Assembly: GCA_002715965.1 (NCBI GenBank)
Contig: PBAL01000100.1
Location: 1-49,407 of the forward strand
Source of the DNA: Verrucomicrobiales bacterium
Lineage (GTDB): Bacteria; Verrucomicrobiota; Verrucomicrobiia; Limisphaerales; JAYPXF01
Direction: 5' to 3'
DNA: 49,407 nucleotides
Shown here: positions 8,290 to 18,008 of the stretch, in pieces
Layout: each line of letters opens with the position of its first letter
Numbering within the stretch: the stretch's first letter is position 1
Made by a program: the position numbers and the translations under genes
The notes under the pieces: generated by a model
Told to the model about the DNA's origin: nothing
Database searches by the model: none
What the model saw: only the letters and a program-made list of their open reading frames with translations

Positions 8290-8377
8290 GGTGCTCGCTT
8301 AGTCCTTTTCAGGAACTCTGCAGAGTTTTCGCGGCAGCTCAAAGGCCGAACTCCTTGAAAACTCCAGAGCGAGCACC
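8290..8377. repeat. MITE- or REP-like palindromic element in the transposase remnant
   Basis: The ends GGTGCTCGCT (8290-8299) and AGCGAGCACC (8368-8377) are perfect ten-base inverted repeats. Inside is a fourteen-base palindrome AACTCTGCAGAGTT (8314-8327) and further partial pairing (TTTTCAGGAACTC with the complement of GAACTCCTTGAAAA). The size and terminal repeats suggest a small non-autonomous element. Confidence 0.5.
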
Positions 8378-8557
8378 ATCGGATTGTAGCGGCAGGCCGG
8401 CCAGTGCCCGGCGCTCCAGTTTTCGAACAGACGCTAATGATAAGAGTGGTCCCAGTTCCGTGTCGTGGACCAAAGGTGCTTGGATCACAATCGACCCGCT
8501 CCTAGCTGACATCGCTGCGCTCGTCGCTCGCGTGCTTCGGAAAGCATCCGAAGCTAC

Positions 8558-8590
8558 TAAAAAAAAAGGACGGCTTGGAGCCGTCCTTTT
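8558..8590 (-). terminator. Rho-independent terminator of gnd
   Basis: A twelve-base stem (AAAAGGACGGCT / AGCCGTCCTTTT) with a three-base loop sits 21 bases past the gnd stop. It runs into a stretch of T on the minus strand. It is well formed and reads in the gnd direction. The 8378-8557 stretch beyond it holds nothing I recognise. Confidence 0.88.
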
Positions 8591-8611
8591 CGAGTTCGTT
8601 GTATTCGGACC

Positions 8612-10081
8612 TTACGCGTTGTAGGTCGAACTGGAGACGTCTCCTCCGCGGCCGGTCCAGTTGGTGTGGAAGAATTCGCCACGCGGCTTGTCGACGCGTT
8701 CGTAGGTATGGGCGCCGAAGTAATCCCGCTGGGCCTGCAACAGGTTGGCCGGAAGAACTGCATTGCGGTATTGGTCGTAGAACGCAAGCGCAGTGGAGAG
8801 CGCCGGTACGGGGATGCCCTTCTTCACAGCCTGCATGATGACGTTGCGCCAGCCCTTCTGGCAGCGCTTGATTTCGCCACGGAAGTAATTGTCGAGCATG
8901 AGGTTCGGAAGCTTGGGCTTGGCGTCGTACGCTTCCTTGATCTTGCCGAGGAATGCGGAACGAATGATGCAACCACCGCGCCACATCATCGCGATGCCAC
9001 CGTAGTTGAGCTTCCATTTGTATTCCTGCGCGGCAGCACGCATGAGCATGTATCCCTGCGCGTAGCTGACGATCTTGGACGCGAAGAGTGCTTCTTTGAT
9101 GTTTTCGATGTAAGCGGCCTTCTTGTCGGAATTCTTGGCGAAGGTGAACAGGGGATTGGGTCCCTTGAGTTTGCGTGTGGCGCGCAGCCGGTCTTCTTTC
9201 AACGCTGAAACGCAACGGCTGTAAACCGCCTCGGCGATCAGTGTGATCGGCATGCCCAGTTCCGCGGAGTTGATGACCGTCCACTTGCCCGTGCCCTTCT
9301 GACCGGCAGTATCGAGGATCTTTTCCACCAGAGGTTCTCCGTCTTCGTCCTTGAAGCCCAGGATGTCACGGGTGATCTCGATCAGGTAACTGTCGAGTTC
9401 ACCCTTGTTCCACTCAGTGAAGGTGTCGTGCATTTCATCCGCACTCATGCCCAGCCCGTTCTTCATCAGGTTGTAGGCTTCACAAATGAGCTGCATGTCG
9501 CCGTACTCGATTCCGTTGTGAACCATCTTCACGTAGTGACCGGCGCCTTCTTCACCCACCCAATCACAGCAGGGTTCGCCATCACCAACCTTGGCCGAGA
9601 TCGCCTGGAAGATCTCTTTCACGTGCGGCCACGCAGCAGGGGAACCGCCAGGCATGATCGAAGGTCCCGTGCGCGCGCCTTCCTCTCCGCCGGAAACGCC
9701 GGTGCCGATGTAAAGCAGGCCTTTGGCTTCGAGTTCACGTGTGCGGCGATTGGTGTCACCGTAGAGCGAGTTTCCGCCATCGATGATGATGTCTCCGGGC
9801 TCAAGGTGCGGGACGATCTGCTCGATGAACTGGTCGACCACCGAACCGGCCTTCACCATCAGCATCACCCGTCTCGGACGTTTCAGGTGTGCGACCATTT
9901 CCGGAATGGATCGTGCCCCAATCACTTTCGTGCCCTTGGCCTCGTTGGCCAGAAATCGATCCACCTTCTCGACGGTGCGGTTGTGTGCCACCACGGTGAA
10001 TCCGTGGTCATTCATGTTCAGGATCAGGTTCTGGCCCATGACGGCCAACCCGATCACAGCAATGTCTCCAGTGGGTTCCAT
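8612..10081 (-). CDS. gnd: 6-phosphogluconate dehydrogenase, decarboxylating
   Basis: This cytosolic enzyme oxidises 6-phosphogluconate to ribulose 5-phosphate and CO2 with NADP+ in the pentose phosphate pathway. The length, 489 residues, is that of the long dimeric form. The Rossmann fingerprint is IAVIGLAVMGQNLILN at about residues 8-23, followed by AHNRTVEKVDRF. The substrate signature GVSGGEEGARTGPSIMPGG lies near 128-146 and the catalytic KMVHNGIEYGDMQLI near 183-197. The C-terminal all-helical domain is complete and ends in the usual glycine- and arginine-rich tail. The gene is monocistronic by layout: an intergenic region of 180 bases upstream and a strong terminator downstream. Confidence 0.97.
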   Translation of the reverse strand: MEPTGDIAVIGLAVMGQNLILNMNDHGFTVVAHNRTVEKVDRFLANEAKGTKVIGARSIPEMVAHLKRPRRVMLMVKAGSVVDQFIEQIVPHLEPGDIIIDGGNSLYGDTNRRTRELEAKGLLYIGTGVSGGEEGARTGPSIMPGGSPAAWPHVKEIFQAISAKVGDGEPCCDWVGEEGAGHYVKMVHNGIEYGDMQLICEAYNLMKNGLGMSADEMHDTFTEWNKGELDSYLIEITRDILGFKDEDGEPLVEKILDTAGQKGTGKWTVINSAELGMPITLIAEAVYSRCVSALKEDRLRATRKLKGPNPLFTFAKNSDKKAAYIENIKEALFASKIVSYAQGYMLMRAAAQEYKWKLNYGGIAMMWRGGCIIRSAFLGKIKEAYDAKPKLPNLMLDNYFRGEIKRCQKGWRNVIMQAVKKGIPVPALSTALAFYDQYRNAVLPANLLQAQRDYFGAHTYERVDKPRGEFFHTNWTGRGGDVSSSTYNA

Positions 10082-10261
10082 TTTGTTAAGCAGGTCAGAC
10101 TTTTGAGAGCTGAGGGCGGGAGAATACGTGAAGCGCCAACTCTGGCGAGAAGTAATTTTAGAAAAACAGTCGTTTTTTGGAAGCTTTTCTTAAATAAGGC
10201 TGAATATGACCTGATTTATCCAGAATCTTGAATTCTTCGAATCAGAATCCGCCTTGCTGGC

Positions 10262-10756
10262 TCAGAACTGGAGGCGTTCTTCGTCCTGAAGCATGCTGTC
10301 CAAGTTCTTCCACGTGCACTCATTCATGGAATTAAAGGCGTGGAGATACACCAAAACGGTTTCTTTGTCGTATTTCTCCAAGATTGTATCGATTCCCTTG
10401 GCCACGGCCTCGTCGGTCACGTCTTCCGGGAGATCTTCAACGACGCCGTCTTCGTGTTCTATGCCCATTGCATCGAGGAAGTTCTTCAGCATCTCGGTCT
10501 GGCTCTTGAGCAGCCAGTTGCGCAGAAGATTGTCTGCGGCTTGGGACATGCCTGGCCGGGCGAGTGATTCGAGGATGAGCTTGTTGCGCTGCGGGCGGGG
10601 TTGACGCTGTACGAAGATGGGGCGGAGTTTCCGGGACTGCGCAATCGTTGCGACGGTCGCCTTGTACATGTCCTTATCATCACCGAAGGTGTCCTCCATG
10701 ATCTGGTTCGCCGTTTCGGGCGACATGAATCCAAATAGTTCGTGCGAATTCAGCAT
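10262..10756 (-). CDS. Small conserved cytosolic protein of unknown function
   Basis: The predicted protein has 164 residues, no signal peptide and no membrane segment. It is mostly helical, with acidic C-terminal repeats (EDLPEDVTDEAVAKGIDT) and ends in DEERLQF. The first residues, MLNSHELFGFMSPE, and a central basic patch (QRQPRPQRNK) are the only distinctive parts. I do not recognise a named family. Codon use is like that of gnd and the helical pattern is consistent, so I believe the gene is real. It is transcribed in the same direction as gnd, but the 180-base gap suggests a separate promoter. Confidence 0.65.
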   Translation of the reverse strand: MLNSHELFGFMSPETANQIMEDTFGDDKDMYKATVATIAQSRKLRPIFVQRQPRPQRNKLILESLARPGMSQAADNLLRNWLLKSQTEMLKNFLDAMGIEHEDGVVEDLPEDVTDEAVAKGIDTILEKYDKETVLVYLHAFNSMNECTWKNLDSMLQDEERLQF

Positions 10757-10845
10757 TTCTTAAGCAAGTCTGTCAAAAAGAGGGCGGAGTTTATGGAGCA
10801 GCCCAGCCGGGTGCAAGTCCTTGAAGGAAAAGACCATCGGAGCCT

Positions 10846-11360
10846 GTTGCCTCATAAAAAATGACACCGGGGCGGGAGAGCGATAATCCAGAGATGAAGG
10901 TCGTTGACTCAAAAAGGATGACACCGGCAATTCGAAGGAATTCCGATGAGTCAGAAAGTGAGAATGGACATGCTGCCGCGCCTGCCTCAGCGCTATGCCG
11001 GGCGCGGCCGGCCAGGTAAAAGCTTGATGATCGATGAACTGTGTGAGCAGTTTGGCTACAGCCGCAAGCACGCGATCAAACTGCTCAATGCACAAGTCGG
11101 CTGGAGAGGTGAGCCCGGAGGCCGGCGAGGGCGTTCATGCAAGTATGAAGCGGCCACGGTGGAAGTGTTGCAACGGATCTGGCGAGCAGCCGAACAACCC
11201 TGCGGCAAACGCCCTGTGAGCGATTGCTGAAGAGTCGCCGACTCAGTTCCGGGGCGGCAGAAGCTAAGCAGAAAAGAAAACAACCCACGGTGTCACGACT
11301 TATGAGTCAACGAACCACCTCAACCGAATCCTCTTGGGTGTCATTTACTTATGAGGCAAC
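10846..11360. mobile_element. Internally deleted insertion sequence with doubled inverted ends
   Basis: The outer ends are 10846-10868 and, inverted, 11337-11360; they share GTTGCCTCATAA...AAATGACACC apart from two bases. A second inverted pair lies inside: 10903-10926 and 11288-11311, sharing GTTGACTCA...TGACACCG. All four ends follow one pattern, GTTGmCTCA(T)AA...TGACACC. Between them is a truncated transposase gene. I see no target-site duplication in the flanks. At about 515 bases it is a non-autonomous relic. Confidence 0.7.
10946..11230 (+). pseudogene. N-terminal fragment of a DDE integrase-type transposase
   Basis: The frame begins with ATG and reads MSQKVRMDMLPRLPQRYAGRG, then a helix-turn-helix-like stretch LMIDELCEQFGYSRKHAIKL. 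This is the DNA-binding head of large integrase-type transposases (the 'YSRKHAIKLL' group, often filed under ISNCY or IS481-like). It stops after 94 residues with no DDE catalytic core. The fragment lies inside paired inverted repeats, so the catalytic part was lost by internal deletion. Confidence 0.65.
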
Positions 11361-11490
11361 AAGACGTTCATTGCCGAGCGCGGCGGCGCAAAAAAGTCGA
11401 AAAGGTCGGCGTTTTTCAATGTCTTTTGTGGGCGGTTGCCGGGTTTGAAGCTTTACCCACACGCAGTGATCCCTTGAAATCACGGCCATC

Positions 11491-14400
11491 GTGAGTTCCG
11501 ATGATCCAGCTCCAGCCACGCCCGGTGATTTGGGTCGCTATCTGGCTCTGGCCGAAGATCACGATCCGGCCTTGGATGAGCTGGCCAACATGGCCACGAC
11601 GATCTGCGGCACGCCGGTGGCCGCGGTGACGCTTCAAGTTGGCGACGTTCAGCGATTTGTAGCCAAGGTGGGAATCGACACGGACGAACTTCCCCGGGAG
11701 GAGACCTTTTGTGCGACGACGATGTCGGGGGGGGGGGAGACCTTGGTCGTGGGAGACATCGAGCAGGATGAGAGGTTCCGTGACAAGCAGGTGTGCATTG
11801 GAGATTCACGAGTCCGCTTCTATGCCGGTCATCCGATTGTGACAAGCGAGGGTGCTCCGCTCGGCACGGTTTGCGTATTGGATTTCGTGCCGCACGAACC
11901 GACGGAGGCGCAAATCGCAACGCTGAAGCTGCTGGCCAAGCAGACGATGTCCTTGCTGGACATGAACAAGCATCTCTTGGATCTGCGGCAGGAGGTGGAG
12001 GAGCATCGACGGACGGAACACGCGCTCCGCGATGCCGAGCGGAAGTTCCGGGACATCTTCGAGTACTCAACCGACGGCATTTTTCAATCCACACCGGATG
12101 GGAAGTTCCTTGAGGTGAATCCGAAGCTGGCAAACATCTACGGCTTCGAGACTCCGGCCGAGTTGCTGGAACATTTTAACGACATCGGCGCGCAGCTTTA
12201 CGTTGAGGAGGGAGTGCGCGATGAGTTTATTCGTCTCGTTCAGGAACAAGGACACGTGGAGGATTTTGAAGCGCAGGTCTTCAATCGCGCGGGCGAGGTC
12301 ATCTGGATTTCGGAAAGTGCGCGGGTCGTTCACGACGACCGGGGAGAGGTGCGATATTACGAGGGGACGGTGAATGACATCACGCGTCGCAAAGCAGCGG
12401 ATGTCGCGATGCGTGATTCGGAACTGCAGTTTCGTTCCGTTTGGGAGAAATCGGCGGACGGAATGCGCCTGACTGACAGCAAGGGCGACATTCTCGCGGT
12501 GAATTCGGCGTATTGCACGATCGTGGGCATGGCGGAATCGGATCTCGTCGGGCAAGCCTACACCGTCAGCTACAAGGATGCTGAGAACAACAAGCTTCGA
12601 CTGCAGAATTACCAGCGCAACTATCGCGACCGGCAGATCCCCGAACATGTGGAACAGCATTTTCAGTTTCGCAGCGGGCAGACGGCGGACCTGGAACTGT
12701 CCAATTCATTTGTGGAATTCGAGGGGCAGGATCCGTTGGTGCTTTCGATCTTTCACGATCTGACGGATCGCAAGATTGCGGAGATCAAGTTGCGCGAATC
12801 GGAGCTGCTTTATCATTCGCTGGTTGAGAACCTGCCGCAGAATATTTTCCGAAAGGATGCGGATGGAAGATTCACGTTTGTGAACGAGGGGTTCTGCAAC
12901 GAAGTCGGTCGTTCGCGTGAAGTGATCATCGGCAGGACCGACTTTGATCTGTTTCCTCGCGCACTGGCCGAAAAGTATCAAAAGGACGATCAGCAGATCA
13001 TGGCCAGCGGTCGACCTTACGAGGATGTCGAGGCGCATTATGTACCCGACCGCGGCAAGATCTACGTGCAGGTCATCAAGAACCCCCTGCTTGATACCCA
13101 GGGCAAATCAGCGGGGATCCAGGGCATTTTCTGGGACGTCACGGAGCGCAAACAGATCGAGGAACAACTTGCCTTCGAGCGCGACCTGCTGCGCGCCTTG
13201 TTGGACAACGTCCCCGACCGGATTTACTTCAAGGACACGGAGTCGCGCTTTCTGCAATGTTCGCTGGCGATGGCAAAGCGGCTTGGCCTGAAGAATCCCT
13301 CCGACGTGGTAGGGAAGCTCGACTCGGACTTCCATCCACCGGACCGGGCGAAGGAATACTTTGAGGATGAGCAGCAGATCCTCATGACCGGCACGCCGAT
13401 CATCAACAAGATCGAGAAACAGGTATCGGCTGACGGCGAGGAAATCTGGGCGTCGGTCACCAAAGTGCCCACGCGCAACCGCGCCGGCTTCATCACGGGC
13501 ATCATCGGCATTTCCCGAGATATCTCCGATTTGAAAAAGGTGGAGGAGGAACTTGCGCTCGCCCGTGATGCGGCCTTGGAATCGACGAATCTCAAGTCGC
13601 AGTTCCTCGCCGCGATGAGCCACGAAATCCGGACCCCGATGAACGGCATCCTGGGCATGATCGAGTTGCTGCTCGATACGGATCTCTCCGGCACGCAAAA
13701 CGAATTCGCCCGCACGATCAGCGCCAGCGCGCATGCGTTGATGCGCATCATCAACGACATCCTGGATTTCTCGAAGATCGAGGCCGGCAAGATGGTGTTG
13801 GAAACCACGACTTTCGATTTGGTGGAAGTGGCCGAAGACGCGATGGAACTGCTCGCGCATCGCGCCCAGGCCAAGAGCATTGAACCGGTCACATGGATTT
13901 CGCATGACGTGTCGCGATGGGTGGAGGGTGATCCCGTGCGGCTGGGACAGATCATCGTCAACCTCCTGGGCAACGCGGTGAAGTTCACCGATGTCGGTCA
14001 GGTGATGTTGAAGGTGGAGCGCATCGAGGAACATGAGGAGAGTATGCGCCTGAAGTTTTCTGTGTCCGACACTGGCATCGGCATCACGGAAGAGAAGCAG
14101 GCGCGGATTTTCGAGGCCTTCACCCAGGCCGACGGAACGACCACGAGGCGATATGGGGGAACGGGCCTGGGGCTCGCCATTTCCAAGGAACTCGTCGCCT
14201 TGATGGGAGGCACGATGCAGATCGCCAGCAAACCCGGTGTCGGTTCAAATTTCTTCTTCGAGATCGAATTCCCCAAGGCGGATGATCCGGATGCCGGGTC
14301 GCGGCCGAGCTACGAACTGCGCGACGTTCGCATGTTGATCGCAGTGGAAAACCCCGACCGACGCCAGTCGCTGCTTGGACTCACCACGTCCTGGGGAATC

Positions 14401-15543
14401 AAGAATGCAGCGGTCGAATCCGGTGAACTGGTAATCGAATCCCTGCGCAATGCCTCCGACGCCGGCCAGCCCTTCGACGTGGTGTTGCTCGATATCAAGC
14501 TCAAGGATACCGACGGACTCACCCTGGCTGAGTCCATTCATCACAATCTCAAGCTTCCCGATACGCGCCTCGTCCTGCTCACGCCTCTGGGGCAGCGCAT
14601 GGATGTTGAAATCCTGCGGCTCGCCGGATTTTCAGCCGCGCTATTGAAACCTCTCCGTCGCGATCGATTGCGTGAGTGCATCGCGCAGGTGCTCGGTGCA
14701 TCGGGGCAAGGTCCGATCGACATCAGCAGTGAGACGCAAACCATCAAACGCGCGTCGGCTACCACCTCCATTGCGCGGTCGATGCGGATTCTCGTAGTCG
14801 AGGACAACACGGTGAATCAACAGGTCGCGTTGCTGCAGTTGAAAAAGCTGGGCTACACTCCTCGACTGGTGACAGATGGAATGCAGGCAGTGAAAGCCTA
14901 TCAAGAGGACCCGTACGACTTGATTCTAATGGACTGCCAGATGCCGGTCATGGACGGCTACGAGGCGACCAAGGCGATTCGCCAGATCGAGACTGAGAAA
15001 AAAACCTCGCCGATTCCGATCATTGCGATGACGGCGGACGTTTCCGCAGACCACTTTAGTGCGAGCAATGAAACCGGCATGAACGGTTCCATCAACAAAC
15101 CAGTCCATCTGCCGGACTTGAAGGAACTGATCGAGTCAGTTCTCAGCCATACCGAATACCAGGGCGGGGCGACACGCGAAGTTGCCGTTGACGCCGATGC
15201 ACCGGTTCTGGATCGGAAGGTAGTGGACGCCCTCCGCGAGTTGGAAGAGGACGAGCCGGAGGCTGTTTCCGAACTCATCGACCTCTTCCTCGACGATGCG
15301 CCCCAACGAATGCACAAGATGGCTGAAGGGATACAGAAACAGGATCTGGAAATGGGCCGTGTTGCTGCGCACTCACTCAAAGGCAGCGCCCGGAATCTGG
15401 GCGCGCTCCAGCTTTCCAATCTCAGCGAGCGCACGGAGGAAGCCATCAAAGCCGGTGAGTGGGGGGCGGCCGAAGAACTCCTGGATTCCATTCGCAGCGC
15501 CCTGGAGGTGCTCAGCGAATTGTTGGAGGAAGAAAAAAAGTAA
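11491..15543 (+). CDS. Hybrid sensor histidine kinase: GAF, four PAS, HisKA, HATPase, two REC, HPt
   Basis: This is a 1350-residue phosphorelay sensor. A GAF domain (about 25-160) is followed by four PAS domains (about 183-305, 310-430, 435-560, 565-690). HisKA has its phospho-histidine in FLAAMSHEIRTPMNG (H711). The ATPase domain follows, with the RRYGGTGLGLAISKELV box near 890-905. The first receiver is degenerate: it keeps D1001 in VVLLDIKL but lacks the N-terminal acidic pair. The second is canonical, with VVEDN and D1148 in LILMDCQMP. The HPt domain has H1294 in AAHSLKGSARNLG. No membrane segment is seen, so it is cytosolic. The GTG start at 11491 has no strong ribosome site. It lies 40 bases upstream of a second hybrid kinase. 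An eleven-G tract interrupts the GAF coding sequence. Confidence 0.92.
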   Translation: MSSDDPAPATPGDLGRYLALAEDHDPALDELANMATTICGTPVAAVTLQVGDVQRFVAKVGIDTDELPREETFCATTMSGGGETLVVGDIEQDERFRDKQVCIGDSRVRFYAGHPIVTSEGAPLGTVCVLDFVPHEPTEAQIATLKLLAKQTMSLLDMNKHLLDLRQEVEEHRRTEHALRDAERKFRDIFEYSTDGIFQSTPDGKFLEVNPKLANIYGFETPAELLEHFNDIGAQLYVEEGVRDEFIRLVQEQGHVEDFEAQVFNRAGEVIWISESARVVHDDRGEVRYYEGTVNDITRRKAADVAMRDSELQFRSVWEKSADGMRLTDSKGDILAVNSAYCTIVGMAESDLVGQAYTVSYKDAENNKLRLQNYQRNYRDRQIPEHVEQHFQFRSGQTADLELSNSFVEFEGQDPLVLSIFHDLTDRKIAEIKLRESELLYHSLVENLPQNIFRKDADGRFTFVNEGFCNEVGRSREVIIGRTDFDLFPRALAEKYQKDDQQIMASGRPYEDVEAHYVPDRGKIYVQVIKNPLLDTQGKSAGIQGIFWDVTERKQIEEQLAFERDLLRALLDNVPDRIYFKDTESRFLQCSLAMAKRLGLKNPSDVVGKLDSDFHPPDRAKEYFEDEQQILMTGTPIINKIEKQVSADGEEIWASVTKVPTRNRAGFITGIIGISRDISDLKKVEEELALARDAALESTNLKSQFLAAMSHEIRTPMNGILGMIELLLDTDLSGTQNEFARTISASAHALMRIINDILDFSKIEAGKMVLETTTFDLVEVAEDAMELLAHRAQAKSIEPVTWISHDVSRWVEGDPVRLGQIIVNLLGNAVKFTDVGQVMLKVERIEEHEESMRLKFSVSDTGIGITEEKQARIFEAFTQADGTTTRRYGGTGLGLAISKELVALMGGTMQIASKPGVGSNFFFEIEFPKADDPDAGSRPSYELRDVRMLIAVENPDRRQSLLGLTTSWGIKNAAVESGELVIESLRNASDAGQPFDVVLLDIKLKDTDGLTLAESIHHNLKLPDTRLVLLTPLGQRMDVEILRLAGFSAALLKPLRRDRLRECIAQVLGASGQGPIDISSETQTIKRASATTSIARSMRILVVEDNTVNQQVALLQLKKLGYTPRLVTDGMQAVKAYQEDPYDLILMDCQMPVMDGYEATKAIRQIETEKKTSPIPIIAMTADVSADHFSASNETGMNGSINKPVHLPDLKELIESVLSHTEYQGGATREVAVDADAPVLDRKVVDALRELEEDEPEAVSELIDLFLDDAPQRMHKMAEGIQKQDLEMGRVAAHSLKGSARNLGALQLSNLSERTEEAIKAGEWGAAEELLDSIRSALEVLSELLEEEKK
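11727..11737 (+). repeat. Eleven-base G tract in the GAF-coding part of the kinase
   Basis: Eleven consecutive G encode the glycines of MSGGGETL at about residues 79-82 of the hybrid kinase. The present length keeps the frame open. A gain or loss of one G would truncate the protein after about 80 residues, so the tract could act as a phase-variable switch. Confidence 0.75.
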
Positions 15544-15583
15544 TCGCGTCGTCCCGCCGACCTACCTAAATTTTTTGCGCCTC

Positions 15584-17998
15584 GTGGACAAAACGGATAG
15601 CGGTTACCACATCCTCCTCGTCGACGATGACCGTCACATTCAAGAGACGGTCACGATTTGTCTTCAATCCTACAGCGCCCAATCCGCGAGCGTGACTGGC
15701 GCCATGAGCGCCGAAAAGGCTTTTCTGGAAATCCAAAAACGAAGGTTTGATCTTATCCTGTTGGATCTTGGACTCCCCGACCGAGACGGCTTCGACGTCC
15801 TGCGCGAACTCAAGTCCAGCGAAGAGCACCGGGATATTCCGGTGTTCCTGTTGACCGGGCGAAACACCACCGAGGAGAAGGTCAAGGGCTTCGATTTGGG
15901 CGCGGTAGATTTTCTCACCAAGCCTTTTGCATCCGCCGAACTGCTTGCTCGCACCAATTCAGTGCTGGCTGCGAAGGACCTGCGTGATCAGCTCCAGCGG
16001 ACCAATACCGAACTGGAAGCCGCGCGTTCGGCCGCCGAATCCGCGGCGCAGGCCAAGTCCGACTTTCTGGCGACCATGAGCCACGAGATCCGAACGCCGA
16101 TGAACGGCGTGATTGCCATGTCCGGTCTTCTGCTGGAGACCCAGCTGAACGCCGAGCAGCGCGAGTTTGCCGAGACGATCCGCAATTCCGGAAACAGCCT
16201 ACTGGAGATCATCAACGAGATCCTGGACTTTTCGAAGATCGAGTCCGGCAAGATGGAATTGGAGGAACAATCCTTCAATCTGCGCGATTGCGTTGAGGAC
16301 GCCATCGATCTCCTTGCCACCAATGCCGGCCAGAAACACATCGAGCTCGCCTACATCATAAAAGAAGGCGTGCCCGAGATCATCTCGGGAGACGTCACTC
16401 GCGTGCGACAGGTGCTTGTTAATCTCATCAGCAACGCCGTCAAATTCACCGAGCAGGGAGAGGTTGGTGTCACCGTCGGCCTTCCCGCCGACAACGACAA
16501 ACTAAATGACGGAACCTGCGTGGTTCATTTCGTCGTCAAGGACACCGGACTCGGCATCCCGATCGAAAAGCAGAAGAGCCTGTTCGACGCGTTCAGTCAG
16601 GTGGACGCCTCCACCACCCGCAACTATGGCGGGACGGGACTCGGCCTCGCGATCAGTTTCAAGCTATCCAAGCTCATGGGAGGAACCATGTGGGTGAACA
16701 GCGCGCCGGGCGAAGGATCAAGCTTCCACTTCACGATCACCGTCAAGCCCGGCAAGGCCAAGGATTCCGCTCCGGACGAACTCAAGGGCAAGAAGGTGTT
16801 GTTGGTGGAAGACAACGAGACGCAACTGAACGCGGTGGTATCCAAGCTCAAACCGCTGGACGCAGAAATTGTTACTGCCGCCGATTCTGAGTCAGCGTTT
16901 CGGAAACTCCGGGAGGGAGCGTTCGATCTCGCCCTGATTGACGTTCAGCTCGGCGAGGAAGACGGACTCGAACTCGCGCGTGAGATTGCCAAGATGGACT
17001 CCGGGAAGAATCTACCGCTCTTCCTGCTCACGCCCAAAGGTTTCCGCCTTCAGGACGTTGCCAACCGACCGGAACATCTGGGCGCATCCATTTCGAAGCC
17101 CATCCGTCGAAGCGCGCTTTGGGAAGCCACGCGTGCCCGCTTCTCCGACGTCAAACGTCCGGCGATCGAGCCATCCAGTGATGACAAGCGCCGGCTGGCT
17201 GAGAGCACTCCGCTTCGCATTCTTCTGGTTGAGGACAATGTCATCAACCAGAAGGTCGCCATTCGGCTGCTCGACCAGCTCGGATATCGGGCAGATATCG
17301 CCAACAACGGGCAGGAAGCCGTGGATGCGGCTACCAACGCGTCCTACGACCTGGTGTTCATGGATATTCAGATGCCCCTCCTCGACGGCATGGAAGCGAC
17401 CGTCAAGATTCGCGAACTCGAACAGCGGCTCGGCTCGGCGCGCGCACGTCCGGCGGGCATAATTGCTTTGACCGCAAATGCTGTTTTTGGGGACCGTGAG
17501 CGCTGTCTTGATTGCGGAATGGATGATTACCTGCCCAAGCCGGTGCGTCCCAATTCCCTCAAGGTGATGATTGAGAAATGGGGTCCGAAGATTGTCTCGG
17601 ATTCCGGCACGGGCGCCGAAACGAAGACTGCAAACGACATGACCGAAGCGAACAACGATGCCCTGCCCCCGGTGTCCATCGAAAAACTGCGAGACCTGGG
17701 TGGCGGCACCGACGAGGGACTGATCGAACTGGTGGACCTTTATCTCGAACAGACCGCGGGACAAATTGAGGAAATCCAGGCGGCCATCGGCGCCGGCAAT
17801 GCTGGAGAAGTCCGGCGGATCGCACACAGTTGTGCTGGTGCGAATGCCACCTGCGGAATGGACGGCTTGGTCATGCTCATGCGAGAACTCGAACGGATGG
17901 AATCGGACGGCGATGTCAGTTCCGCCCGGGAACAACTCGACCGCGTGCGCGTCGAGTTCGACAAGGTCAAAGAATCCCTCGCCCAGTACCGAAGCTGA
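15584..17998 (+). CDS. Hybrid histidine kinase: REC, HisKA, HATPase, REC, REC, HPt
   Basis: I chose GTG 15584 (TTG 15575 is the alternative); the frame upstream is open but overlaps the previous kinase. This gives 804 residues. The order is an N-terminal receiver (ILLVDDD, D61 in LILLDLGLP, about 6-125), a short coiled coil, HisKA with H167 in FLATMSHEIRTPMNG, and HATPase with NYGGTGLGLAISFKL. Two more receivers follow (LLVEDNE then LLVEDNV, the last with VFMDIQMP). An HPt domain has H748 in RIAHSCAGANATCG. There is no sensor domain: the N-terminal receiver probably takes phosphate from another kinase, and the partner kinase at 11491 is the obvious candidate. A response regulator relic follows ten bases downstream. 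Confidence 0.9.
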   Translation: MDKTDSGYHILLVDDDRHIQETVTICLQSYSAQSASVTGAMSAEKAFLEIQKRRFDLILLDLGLPDRDGFDVLRELKSSEEHRDIPVFLLTGRNTTEEKVKGFDLGAVDFLTKPFASAELLARTNSVLAAKDLRDQLQRTNTELEAARSAAESAAQAKSDFLATMSHEIRTPMNGVIAMSGLLLETQLNAEQREFAETIRNSGNSLLEIINEILDFSKIESGKMELEEQSFNLRDCVEDAIDLLATNAGQKHIELAYIIKEGVPEIISGDVTRVRQVLVNLISNAVKFTEQGEVGVTVGLPADNDKLNDGTCVVHFVVKDTGLGIPIEKQKSLFDAFSQVDASTTRNYGGTGLGLAISFKLSKLMGGTMWVNSAPGEGSSFHFTITVKPGKAKDSAPDELKGKKVLLVEDNETQLNAVVSKLKPLDAEIVTAADSESAFRKLREGAFDLALIDVQLGEEDGLELAREIAKMDSGKNLPLFLLTPKGFRLQDVANRPEHLGASISKPIRRSALWEATRARFSDVKRPAIEPSSDDKRRLAESTPLRILLVEDNVINQKVAIRLLDQLGYRADIANNGQEAVDAATNASYDLVFMDIQMPLLDGMEATVKIRELEQRLGSARARPAGIIALTANAVFGDRERCLDCGMDDYLPKPVRPNSLKVMIEKWGPKIVSDSGTGAETKTANDMTEANNDALPPVSIEKLRDLGGGTDEGLIELVDLYLEQTAGQIEEIQAAIGAGNAGEVRRIAHSCAGANATCGMDGLVMLMRELERMESDGDVSSAREQLDRVRVEFDKVKESLAQYRS

Positions 17999-18008
17999 GG
18001 CCGTTGCC

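Noticed and set aside
8314..8327. Perfect 14-base palindrome as a stand-alone operator
   Set aside because: It is the centre of the larger 88-base palindromic element and has no gene start next to it.
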